DNA from: Geosiphon pyriformis
Lineage: Eukaryota; Glomeromycota; Glomeromycetes; Archaeosporales; Geosiphonaceae
Assembly (NCBI GenBank): GCA_016748015.1
Contig: JAAOMT010000282.1
Location: forward strand, 1-64,000
DNA length: 64,000 nucleotides
Reading direction: 5' to 3'
The translations under genes were made by a program, and so were the position numbers. The notes under the pieces were generated by a model. It saw nothing but the letters and a program-made list of their open reading frames with translations, did no database searches and was not told where the DNA came from. Positions 39,414-49,145 of the stretch are shown one piece after another (positions within the stretch are counted from its first letter, which is position 1; each line of letters starts with the position of its first letter).

Positions 39414-40551
39414 TTACCCTAAATGAACAAAAGTTATTAAATATTCAGTTAATTTACAAGTTAAAATAGAAATTGCCGTTAATATTACTGTAATTAAATT
39501 TGGCTTCGTTCTAAGGTTGACTAAAGAAATAGTATTAGATGTGACATCTTTAGAATTATCTGGGATTTTAAACCTTGATTTTGAGAAAGATTTCAGGTCA
39601 TCTTGGTTAAGGATACTTAAATCAGGAAATTCACTCCGATGTCTTAAATTATTTATCTTTGCTGCTTTTGAATAGAATTTACATGTTTCTTCCAGGTTTT
39701 TCATTGTTTCTCATCCATTTTCAGAGCACCACCCAAGAGTATATAATTCACTTGAGTTTCCTCGTTTGGCTGTTTTTGAATAAAGTTTAAATATATTTTC
39801 CAAATTTTCTGCAGTTCTCCACTTATTTCGATAACGGGTTCTAAGATTATTTTGTGGACTTAGATATCCTACTTTTTCGAAATTTTTTATTGTTTTTCAC
39901 CCAGGAATAAAAGAGTTTTACAAAGGTATTGTGCAATTAAACCGCCTGCCCCTGCTATTTTCAAAGAAGTTTAAATGCTTTTTCACCTTTATTATAATAA
40001 AGTACAAGACTTGTATTGTGCTAAGATATCTCCTATCTCTGCTGCTTTTGAAAGGAGTTCAAATGCTTTTTCCTCATTTTTTTTTTGTTCCCCTTCTATT
40101 TTATAACAATCTGCAAGAGCGCATTGTGCAAGGACATCTTCCACCTCTGCTGCTTTTAAAAAGAGTTCAAATGCTTTTACTTGATCTTTTGTGGCACCAA
40201 TTCTATTGCTCTAACAATAACCTAAAAAATATTACCCAAAAGCATCTTAATTTGCTATTTTTTGAAATTCTAAAAAGGCTTTTTTTAAATTAGGAATGTT
40301 TCCAATTCCATGATCAAAAAAAAACTGAGTAAACTATGATCTATTGAACACTTTGAACTTTTATTTTTCAAATAATTAAATAAGTCTTCAGGTGTTTTCT
40401 GATTGTGCACAAGATATTTTTACCAAGTCAGCAACTTTTGAATATTCACTAGCTGAAAAATTGGTCACACTTTCTTTGATGACAATTAATGTCCATTCAA
40501 GCCAGTTGAAGAGTAAAACTAGATTTTCAATTGATGGAGTTGAAAACATGA
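39414..40551 (-). pseudogene. Decayed Sel1-repeat paralogue
   Basis: This is a broken copy of the Sel1 gene at 14813-15727. From an ATG at 40551 the minus strand gives MFSTPSIENLV, then WLEWTLIVIKE and FSASEYSKVADLVK, aligning with the start of the intact protein (EWLEEVLIVIKKN, FSANEYSKVADLVKEYL). The frame then breaks within KISCAQSENT, and further stops and shifts follow. Sel1 landmarks (AFELLSKAAE-like, EQ-type helices, FYSKAAK) continue to about 39650. The last open part (39414-39704) extends past the repeats into about 75 residues with a hydrophobic stretch (LITVILTAISILTC) that the intact copy lacks. The homology extends upstream to about 40830. It is a dead or dying duplicate; expression is not expected to yield a full protein. 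Confidence 0.85.
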
Positions 40552-40830
40552 TTTTCAAGCATCTAAAAATGGATTATCAAACTTTGAATATTTTATATAA
40601 GTAGAGAAAGGTTTTTAAAGAGTTATTCTTGCTAAATATTTAAGCATTTCAACCTATAATTTCGTTAAATAACATTCTCAAAAAGGTTAAGTTTTGAAGA
40701 AATCTGAAACGTTAGAATATAAAAAAATAGATGCTTATTTTATAAAGGTAAACTTCCCTCATTTGCATTGATTAAATGGCAAAAAGGTGAAATATGCTTG
40801 TAATTGTCTTATTGCTATTTTTTAATTTAA
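40552..40830 (-). repeat. Duplicated 5' flank of the Sel1 gene (copy 2)
   Basis: Matches 15728-15965, see there. Together with the pseudogene it marks one duplicated unit of about 1.4 kb. Confidence 0.65.
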
Positions 40831-42464
40831 ATCAAAACCTAAAAGTTGAGTTATACTCTGATTGGTGTCAATGGTTCATAGTATATTCTTTAGCATTTTC
40901 TGCATGGATAATCTAGTTCTAAGATTGCAGATGGTCTTCTTTACCCTAGACGCTTCTTTTACTATTTGTATTTCATTGTGTGAATAAAACCAATTTAACT
41001 AGACTATAATTCAGAAACTAATTTATTAATTTATCATGGAAAAATTTTAAACCTTTAAATTTTAAAATTGTTATCTGTTTTAAACGTCTTTCACCTTGAT
41101 CAGTAGATGAGTATTACTTCTAATACATGCTTATCTACTAATCAAGATATCGATAGAAAATTAATAACATTTTGAACCATTTAGTTGAAATTTGAATATA
41201 TGAGATAAAATATATTTACAAAATTTAACCCAGAAAATCTTTGCCTTGATATTATGTATGATTAATTTTTAAAACCCAGCATAAAATTTGATGTATTATT
41301 ACATTATAAAATAAAAAACATTTTTGCTGTAATAAAACAACCAGTAAAATTTACTCGAAAAAAGAATGAAGTATATTGAAACTTAGAATGTAATTTTCAC
41401 CAAGTTTATTAACATTCAAGTTATGGAATATGAGAACAGATTGGTTCAAAATTTTTAATATTTTGATTTTGAAGTTTGAAAATTTCTTTTCATTTAAGAA
41501 TACCATAACGTTACGAGCAATTTCTTTTATAATTCATTTTGAAATAATAAATTCTGCTATCTCTTTATATGAAAAAGTTTAGAACTTTTATGTCAAAGTA
41601 TTTTAAATAAAAAGTTCTTCAATTGATTTTATTTCAGGTTTTAGGAATAAATCGATCCTTCCCAGTCAAACTCGGAATGATAATATAAAATTAATATGAA
41701 AAAAAAAACAGGAGGATCAATTATTATTTACAAAAAAATTAGTTGATACGAAGTAAAAGTTAGAAGAATTCAAAACAAAACATATTGGTTTCGTGAGGCT
41801 ATAAAAAGTATTAATTCTTGTTTTGTAAATTTATTATACTGAAAATCGTATTCAATGAAATAATATCTGTTCAAACCGCTTTGGTAAACCCTAATTCCAA
41901 GTCTATTCGAAAACTTTATGACTTTAATTTATAAATTTACATTAGTCAATGTATCAATTTTCTTAAAAATCTTAGATTTTTATACTTTTTTATTAATTCT
42001 TTAAATCTGGGATAAAAAATAACCAAATTTATTATGTCTAACTCAAAAAGGGATAAATTAAAAATTCAGTCTAGAACAATCTTCGTAATTAGACTAATCG
42101 CTTCAAACACATGTTAGATTAACTTTTTTCAATTAAAACGCCTAACATTTGATGGGATGATTCGTCTCAAGATTTGGTCAAACTAATTAAATAATTAAAG
42201 AAAAATTAACTAAATATTTTTAAAATTTCCAAATTAAATACCTTTTTTTAAAAATTTTTCGGCATTTTAATGTATAAAATAAAATATTTGACAAAATTTA
42301 TTTTAGAAAAACATTATGCTATTTATCCATTATGAAATTATATACATACTGAAATATGTTAAATTTTACAAACCTACTAATAAAATTAATCTTTCATTTC
42401 TCGGAAAATCTAAAAAGTTTTATCTACAGTACTCACAAAAACTAAAACGTAATTTGGATGTGTA

Positions 42465-42845
42465 ATCACTTTTAAGATATCAAGTTTTCTCATTTTTTTG
42501 AGAAATAAACTTGAAATTTGGGTTACTTTCTATGGCTCTTCAACATAATAATATTGTTGTGTAAAAAAATGACACCTACTTAAAAAAGGGAAGATTTTGA
42601 TATACTTGAAAACCATAATTCCTGCTAAATCGCAAAAATCCTTGGATGTAATTTCACAACAATATGCTGCTTTATTAACAAGTATCAAAAAAATAGAGAA
42701 ATGAAAAATTATTATATTCTAAAGACCACAGATTGTTAGCAACCACAAAAAAATTTGCTGGTATGTAAAGCAAAAAATTGTCAACAATTTAGGTTTAAAT
42801 ATAATCTATTAACTGCTGCAAATATACTCTACAATAAAGGGTTAT
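42465..42845 (+). repeat. Dispersed repeat C, copy 2
   Basis: Diverged, longer copy of 29960-30250 in the same orientation. It begins at AAGATATCAAGTTTTCTCA and ends near the ACTCTAC block. Confidence 0.55.
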
Positions 42846-43266
42846 CTATTTCATTGTCGTCACTCCATCAATGATTGTAAAATACAGAAAGTAATAGCAG
42901 AATTGAAATTTAGATTTGAATTAAAAAATATATGGATGCACGAGCAAAATTTTGAAAGCTTACCAAATCTTCATTCAAATTAAGCTTTTTTACCTTGAAA
43001 TAATGAAAATGAAGTCTATGACATAGGGCTTTTACATGTATCTAGATTGGATAAAAAGGAAAAAGCTTTATGTGTGGTAATTTTTCCCTGTTGTTCGTTA
43101 ATTTTTTTCACACACACAGTAACTACAAATAATCAAACTTTAAAGATTAAAAAGCAATTTTAATATGAGGCTAATCATTAAGGTCTAACTATAAAGATTT
43201 CAAAATCCCCTTCTCGAATCTCGCTTGCAAGCATCTTAGGTCTTTATTTTGTGACAAAGGCCTAAA

Positions 43267-43267
<1 letters not shown>

Positions 43268-43324
<57 letters not shown>
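43268..43324. repeat. (ATT)n microsatellite
   Basis: About 19 uninterrupted ATT units in non-coding DNA. Confidence 0.9.
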
Positions 43325-44079
43325 GCCAATTAAAAATATGCCATTCTTAAATTTCAGAGTGGGACACATTGTTAATTAAAATAATAAAGGCAAATATTTT
43401 GAAGCTTCTAATGAATAGACACAATAGGAAATAAAGCTGACTACTAGATAACACAATACGTTGAATGGGTTTTCAATTGCATGCCTTAAAACTATATTTA
43501 AAAATTTATCGAACTCTCATATCCTTTGAAAATTTCTTTAGTATACAAGTGACACGTTAGACATAGCGTCACAAGAACATGATATAATATTAAGGTCCCT
43601 GAAGAACAATACCTAGTTTGAAATCTATGTTGTACATTCTACTTTAGAAAGTTTTTTTTTGTTTTTAACAAGCTTTTAAATTCAAATCAAGATTAAAAGT
43701 GGAATAATTGTTTAAAATAAGGTTTTCATTAAAAATAAAATGTAAAAATTGTAGAAACCATTTTTTTTTCAGTTGGACATGATAAGCCATTCAAAATCGA
43801 AAATTGTCACACTAAAAAATGAAATTTACAAATATCAAAATTAAATTGAAAGCTATAATACAATTTGTAACACTGTATTTAGTTTACCATTATATCTATA
43901 GAAGAACAATGAAAGCTTTACTTTTTATTTCTAGAAAATAGAAAAATATTTTACAATTGTTATTTTCTTTATAAAACTCACCTGAAGTCTTTGCTACTTT
44001 TTTAAATTTCAACACCTCTCATCTCTCAAAGACAAAAATCGCAATTTGAGTTCACTTTATCAAAAAACTAAGAATCAAA

Positions 44080-44259
44080 ATGCATCAAATCAATACCACT
44101 TTAAGAAATCAAACCGCTTTGATCTTCAAAACGTTTGAAGGAAGAGAAAATACTAGGAAGCCATTAAAACCTTCGCAAACTTATCAAATGAATACTCCAA
44201 ATGAAACGAACCAAAGCCAATTATCGACGTTCAGTGAAGGTGGTTTACCTTGGTTCTAA
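44080..44259 (+). CDS. Candidate 59-residue protein of unknown function
   Basis: An ATG in good context (ATCAAAATGCA) opens a 59-codon frame with balanced, non-low-complexity composition in otherwise AT-rich DNA. It begins MHQINTTLRNQTALIF and ends FSEGGLPWF. No signal peptide, helix or known motif is visible. The upstream 70 bp is CT-rich (CACCTCTCATCTCTC) as for other genes here. The last 11 codons and the stop overlap the first copy of a 55-bp tandem duplication (44226-44335), so the present C-terminus may be recent. I cannot exclude a chance frame or an exon of a larger unit. Confidence 0.3.
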   Translation: MHQINTTLRNQTALIFKTFEGRENTRKPLKPSQTYQMNTPNETNQSQLSTFSEGGLPWF

Positions 44260-44335
44260 AACCAAAGTGGGATAAAAATTACGACGTTCAGTAAAGGTGT
44301 TTACCTGGTCCTAAAACCAGTGTGAGATAAAAATT
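44226..44335 (+). repeat. Two-copy tandem repeat with an internal hairpin
   Basis: Copies at 44226-44280 and 44283-44335 share ACGTTCAGT(G/A)AAGGTG, TTTACCT and GTG(G/A)GATAAAAATT. Each has an inverted repeat around CTAA: TTGGTTCTAAAACCAA at 44250-44265 and CTGGTCCTAAAACCAG at 44305-44320. Arm bases changed in both halves together (TTGGT/ACCAA to CTGGT/ACCAG), a compensatory pattern. Confidence 0.7.
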
Positions 44336-45624
44336 GTAAAGTTAAAAATTTATTATTTATTTAGTGAGACAAACTGGAATTAAGTTGTAATTCAAGTTGA
44401 CATAACTTCAAACTATTCAATAGTAATTAATTGTATATAAAAATAGTGACCTAATATTTAAATCTATAATACTAATGTAAAAAGATATTCAGTTGTTTCT
44501 TTGATTTTCAAATGCAGCAAACTTGTACCAGATTAATTAAAATATTTTATAAATAAAATCTTTGATTTACCAAAATAATTCAAAAAAAGCCCTTGGTCTT
44601 TATGGGGTGTACCAAAATTACGTTTCAAAACTTTGTAATTTTTATGCGACCTCTAACGGATAAACAAGGCAAACTTATCTTTGGAATTGATAAACTGTAA
44701 ATTGAACTTTGGATATTCCCGAGCTTGCTCTATTTACTATAGTTAATTCTCATTTGTCAATCAAAAATAGCCAAGAATTACCAAGAATTATTTCAAACTA
44801 AAACAGATATTCAAGTACAAAGTGGTAGTCAAATATAAAATAAAATACTATTACCAAAATACTTCAAAAATTACCATAGGAATGGAAAATAATTATGTAG
44901 AAAATTTTTCTTGAATCAATAGAGTGATTTATTAAGGTTTTTCATTAGATCGAAATTTCAAACTTCATTTAATTTTTCAAAAATTTTTTTAGAAATATTT
45001 TATTGGCTAGCTCAAAAATCCATGAGTTTACATAAAGGGTATTGCTTCAAAACAATACCCTATTCTAAACCTTGGAACATGAAACATGAATCATAAATCA
45101 TGAAATATTTGTCATAGCACAATTATTAACAGAAATTGGATAATCGTAACTTTAGAGTAATAATTTTTAGCATTGTTCGTATATATTCTTCGTACAACAA
45201 TGTGCCACATGATTAACAAAAACCTGTTTTTAGCATTGTTAATTAATTCACAGATACCCCATAAACACTTAATAAATCTCCTTAATGGCTGAATTTGAAA
45301 ATGAATGTACTAGTTAAGATGATATCAAAAAACAATGCTCCGTCTGCTCTATTCCCACTGATAATGATTAAATTAAATTAAATTTTGAATATTATTTGCA
45401 TTTTATACATTGTTTGGATAGCTAAACAATGGGGGTCTGCCGAATTATTAATTAAAATAGAACAATAAATTATATCGGTTATTGTCAAAAATTTTGGTTT
45501 TTAACATTCTGTTTCAATTTACATTGTTTTTAATGACAGGTGTTAATATGAAGGTTATGAATTTTTTCTATAAAATTGGTTGTGCTCTCCCAATTTCTTT
45601 TCATTCAATCAAACTAAAATAACT
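44336..45624. other. Intergenic AT-rich DNA
   Basis: No gene seen. A perfect 9-bp inverted repeat with an 8-base loop lies at 45036-45061. Confidence 0.5.
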
Positions 45625-45667
45625 AAAAGAAAAGAAAAGAAAAGAAAAGAAAAGAAAAGAAAAGAAA
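45625..45667 (+). repeat. (AAAAG)n pentanucleotide tract
   Basis: Eight to nine AAAAG units directly upstream of the CaaX-ending ORF. The tract may be part of its promoter or 5' leader. It also creates a Lys/Glu-only frame that is not a gene. Confidence 0.8.
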
Positions 45668-45715
45668 AAAACTATAACAACATTCAAAGTAAATCAATCA
45701 AAAAACTTAAAGAAA

Positions 45716-45847
45716 ATGCAACCAACAACCAACAATCAATCTTCATTCAATCCTTTATCAATAATTGCTCCTGGCAACGGCTCTATTAAAGGACCAACCG
45801 GTGACCCAGACGATGGTAGCGGTACCGGACAATGCTCTATTATGTAA
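45716..45847 (+). CDS. Candidate 43-residue peptide ending in a CaaX box
   Basis: An ATG at 45716 opens 43 codons ending GTGQCSIM and TAA. Cys-Ser-Ile-Met at the very C-terminus is a consensus CaaX box; Met at the last position favours farnesylation. The peptide is Asn/Gln/Ser-rich at the start and Gly/Pro/Asp-rich near the end (PGNGSIKGPTGDPDDG). Its second half is much richer in G and C than the flanks, as expected for coding DNA here. Short precursors with a C-terminal CaaX are the form of fungal farnesylated peptide pheromones, but small lipid-anchored proteins of other kinds fit as well, and no clear internal processing site is visible. At 43 residues it is shorter than G-protein gamma subunits and lacks their helix. 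Function is inference; a chance frame remains possible. Confidence 0.4.
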   Translation: MQPTTNNQSSFNPLSIIAPGNGSIKGPTGDPDDGSGTGQCSIM

Positions 45848-46429
45848 AATTTGTAGAGTATTGTTATTGAGAAGTCTCTTTTCTTGACACCGCCATTATT
45901 CTTTGCGCGTAAACTTTTCACCGAATCGAAATTCGTGAAAGTTTCTGGTCAAAATCTGAGGAAAACGTCAGGACTTTATTCAAATTAGTTGAGATCCAAA
46001 TTGAACTCTTTAAATCATTAACTAGTCATTAATAATGAACTCAAAGTTAAACCTATCGTGACTATTCGAAACCAAATGATATAGATAATATTCTTGTATT
46101 TAATTATTCATCTAAAATTTTTAAATTTCGACTTGTTTTACATAATGTAATTAATTTTACCAAAGATCTGATAAATTTGTTGTTATTAAATTAAACTTGT
46201 CAAGAACCACAAATTCTTTTTTCTCAAAATCTTTTAATCAGATTTTCTTACAACTACCGGTTTCGTTAGTAAAGAAAATCTTTGACCATTACTTAAAATT
46301 AAACAGAACAAACCAAAAAATTGACTCATTCAAGACCAGAAATTGAATAAAGAATTCTATACGCATACCAATTATGTGACCATATTAACTGAATTTAATT
46401 TAAATTAAATGTTTAATTTTTTCAAATTG
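45848..46429. other. Intergenic DNA
   Basis: The 3' flank of the CaaX-ending ORF stays somewhat less AT-rich to about 45980, then becomes AT-rich. A minus-strand 61-codon frame at 45736-45921 is antisense to the CaaX ORF and has no motif. No other gene is seen. Confidence 0.4.
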
Positions 46430-46585
46430 CCAACCCGACACGACCTACAACCCAATTAATGTACTCGGGTCAGATACGGATTCGAAAATATACTAATTTT
46501 TTTTTGACTTTAAGTAAAAATACTTACGAAGCTTGCTCTTTCTCTAGGGTCAGGTCAGAACGGGTTGAAATCGGGTCGGATCAAT
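46430..46585. mobile_element. Fold-back (MITE-like) element with GGGTCGG-type arms
   Basis: The left arm CAACCCGACACGACC (46431-46445, continuing to about 46453) pairs imperfectly with the right end GGGTTGAAATCGGGTCGGATC (46562-46582). A second inner GGGTCAGGTC motif lies at 46547-46556. The GC-rich arms stand out sharply from the AT-rich surroundings. No coding capacity. Target-site duplication is not clear. Confidence 0.4.
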
Positions 46586-47339
46586 TCCAAACCCATGTCA
46601 TGAATATTTTTATAACTTATTAATTATTAAAATTGATAAAATTTTTGGTGATGTTATTAATTGAAATTGAAACCAAAAATTATCATGAAATTACTTTTAA
46701 TTCCTATTATTAACTCTTTTACACATAATTTCTAAAAAATAAATAGTTAAAATTATTGAGAGATTTTTTTCTAATTCACTTTCAGTAATTATTATTAATT
46801 AAACAATTTAATATTTTATAACTTTAAAATTTGTTAGTTAAGATATAAAGTTATATTATTAATTTTTTATCGAATTCAGATAATTAAAAATTTAGTGTAA
46901 TTTTTAAATCAATTTTTTTTGATATTGATTTTAATTTATTTTTTTATTTTTTATTAATAATATAAAGTAATTATAACATAAAAAATGCTTCACAATTTTA
47001 AAAACCTAAATCAATTATTTTCTTATTTGTTTAGAGATCTCTGCCTAAAACAAAAGAATAAATATTAAATGTTTTAAATATTCTTGATTAATATAAAAAC
47101 GCAGCAAATATTAAAATATAAATTTATCACAACAATAAAAAAATAATAGTTTTGATATTAGGCATAACCGAAACGGTTTATTATTAGCAATCATTTATTA
47201 TTTAGTGAATAGAAGCTGCGAGAAGTTGATTACTATATGCATATGCATTTTAGTTGATATATCCTTTATTATTAAAGAAGACAAAAAAAGAAAAGGAAGG
47301 CAATAAATAAAATCATAATTAAAAACTAAAAAGTCATAC
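46586..47339. other. AT-rich intergenic DNA
   Basis: No feature supported. Confidence 0.5.
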
Positions 47340-47858
47340 AGGAGAAAACCGAGCTAAACAAGTTCGGCAATTACCAATATTCTACGGAATATCAAGCATT
47401 AGGGTCATCAAAGCCGTTATTAGATGATCAAAAATAGCCTTAGCTTTTAAGTAACCAGCGTTAAAGTTAGAAAAGTTAGAAAAGTAATGAACAATGCAAT
47501 ATAACGAATTAGTCATATTGAACAACGCAGAAAAGCCTGAAGAGAAATTAACTAAAACTTTTTTTCTACTGGAAAAAACACTGATATTGCTAACCAAGTT
47601 TTTTTTTATACCAACCACAGACGAATTCTAAATCGAAAAGCTAACGACACAAAAGAAATAGACATACGCGAGCTATTTTTTTAGCAATTATTTAAAATAA
47701 GGGAAGAAATAGTCGAGGACGACGAACCAAGGCAGAAATTACTATAAATAAAGCCATGATTGGTTTAGAACTTAACAAAGAAAATCAAAAACAAGAGCAC
47801 AAACTTGTCAATACAATCAAATTAAAGGGAAAATATTGTGCATCTAATAAATAAAACA
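47340..47858 (+). pseudogene. Decayed coding region, strand and family uncertain
   Basis: This stretch is clearly less AT-rich than its flanks and holds several interrupted protein-like frames. On the plus strand one frame reads NTDIANQVFFYTNHRRILNR and RKANDTKEIDIRELFF, then a TAG, then QLFKIREEIVEDDEPR. Another plus frame near 47704-47854 reads GRNSRGRRTKAEITINK and ends in TAA. The minus strand has one 78-codon frame (47382-47618). Multiple overlapping open frames with frameshift-prone poly-T runs fit an old transposon or gene fragment. No catalytic motif can be assigned. Confidence 0.3.
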
Positions 47859-47862
47859 GCTA

Positions 47863-47948
47863 CGGTAAAGTCCTGAAAATAAGCAACCCTCTACATCATC
47901 AATCTTGCACCAAATTTAGGATGGTCGTTTATTTTCGGGACTTTACCA
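47863..47948. mobile_element. 86-bp MITE with terminal inverted repeats and TA target duplication
   Basis: The ends form imperfect inverted repeats of nearly 30 bp: left CGGTAAAGTCCTGAAAATAA and, on the opposite strand from the right end, TGGTAAAGTCCCGAAAATAA, continuing GCAACC/ACGACC. TA dinucleotides flank it at 47861-47862 and 47949-47950, the target duplication made by Tc1/mariner-type transposases. It is too short to encode anything, so movement would need a transposase supplied elsewhere. Confidence 0.8.
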
Positions 47949-47952
47949 TAAA

Positions 47953-48052
47953 TAAAAAATTAAATCTAACATCAACTAGAACTAAAAAATTAAATCTAAC
48001 ATCAACTAGAACTAAAAAATTAAATCTAACATCAACTAGAACTAAAAAATTA
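47953..48052. repeat. 30-bp tandem repeat, 3.3 copies
   Basis: The unit TAAAAAATTAAATCTAACAT plus CAACTAGAAC is repeated perfectly at 47953-47982, 47983-48012 and 48013-48042, with a partial fourth copy. It lies immediately beside the MITE. Confidence 0.9.
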
Positions 48053-48599
48053 GAATTATTCAAGTTTGATATTCCCTAACTATTTTTTCATTTTTAAATT
48101 CTTTGTTAAATTGAGAATAATATTTTAAAACTGATATTTTTAATGGTATAATTTATTATGTTTCATTTACTTGTAATAATAATATGTTTATCTAAAAATT
48201 AAAACAATTGAGTTAACAATTTTTTTTTAATTTAATTAAACTGATTAATTATAAATAATAAAATGAATATGATAATTAATAGTAAATCGAAATGTAAAAT
48301 TTGGTGAATTCACCCATAAATGAATGATACTTTCATGGAATACCATTTTAGAAAAACGGAAGTTTCCTATGAAATAAGATAAACAATCAGATAAAGTTAA
48401 TAATATTGTTTAACTATTGTTGACGTAATCGATGCCGACGTAATAATAGAAATTCGTTTTCGAAATAATAATAATAATAGATAAAAATCTTTATAAAGAA
48501 AGCCTCTTTTCACGATTCAGAGCAAAATATATCGATAAAATTCATCAACTCCTCTTTTTATTATATTCTCATAATACTTATTCGGATTTTATTTACGCA
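48053..48599 (+). other. Upstream region of the truncated kinase gene
   Basis: AT-rich with short AATAAT runs. The last 60 bp before the start are less AT-rich (CTCCTCTTTTT). No other gene is seen. Confidence 0.4.
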
Positions 48600-49088
48600 A
48601 TGGAAACCATTGAAATTAAAAGAACTCGTCCGGAAGCTCATGATTGTAACAAGTGTGAAGAGTGCCAAAAGAGCATAAAAAATAACAAGAAGAATTATTG
48701 CGGCGCATGTCAAGTCTTATTTCTTGAGAAGCTTTATAAGGACTTCTCAAGCGGAAACAAAGTAGTTGACGAGTTAATTAAGAATCCAATTTATACACCT
48801 AAATACAATCAAAAACATCATTTTGAATGGATTCCGTGGGATCGTTTAAAGGATATTAATAAAATTGCAAAAGGAGAATTTGGTGTTATTTATAAAGCAA
48901 CATGGATTGATGGATTAATCGATTTAAATAGTATTAAACATCATGGTGAAATGGATTATAAAAGGAATAAATTTACAAAAGAGAAAGAGGTAACAATAAA
49001 GTTTATAAACACATCTTTTCAGAAGAATGAAGAACTCTTTAAAGAGGTATTATTATTATTATTATTATTCTTATTATTCTTATTATTC

Positions 49089-49145
<57 letters not shown>

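Larger units (their letters stand above)
40831..44079. other. AT-rich interval with repeats
   Basis: No supported gene. It contains dispersed repeat C copy 2 (42465-42845) and a (ATT)n run at 43268-43324. Confidence 0.5.

Noticed and set aside
45580-45789. 69-codon plus-strand frame over the (AAAAG)n tract
   Set aside because: It opens with TTG and is mostly Lys/Glu dictated by the pentanucleotide repeat; the CaaX ORF in another frame is the better candidate.
47953-48052. CRISPR-like array
   Set aside because: The units are head-to-tail without spacers, and the host is eukaryotic; it is a plain tandem repeat.
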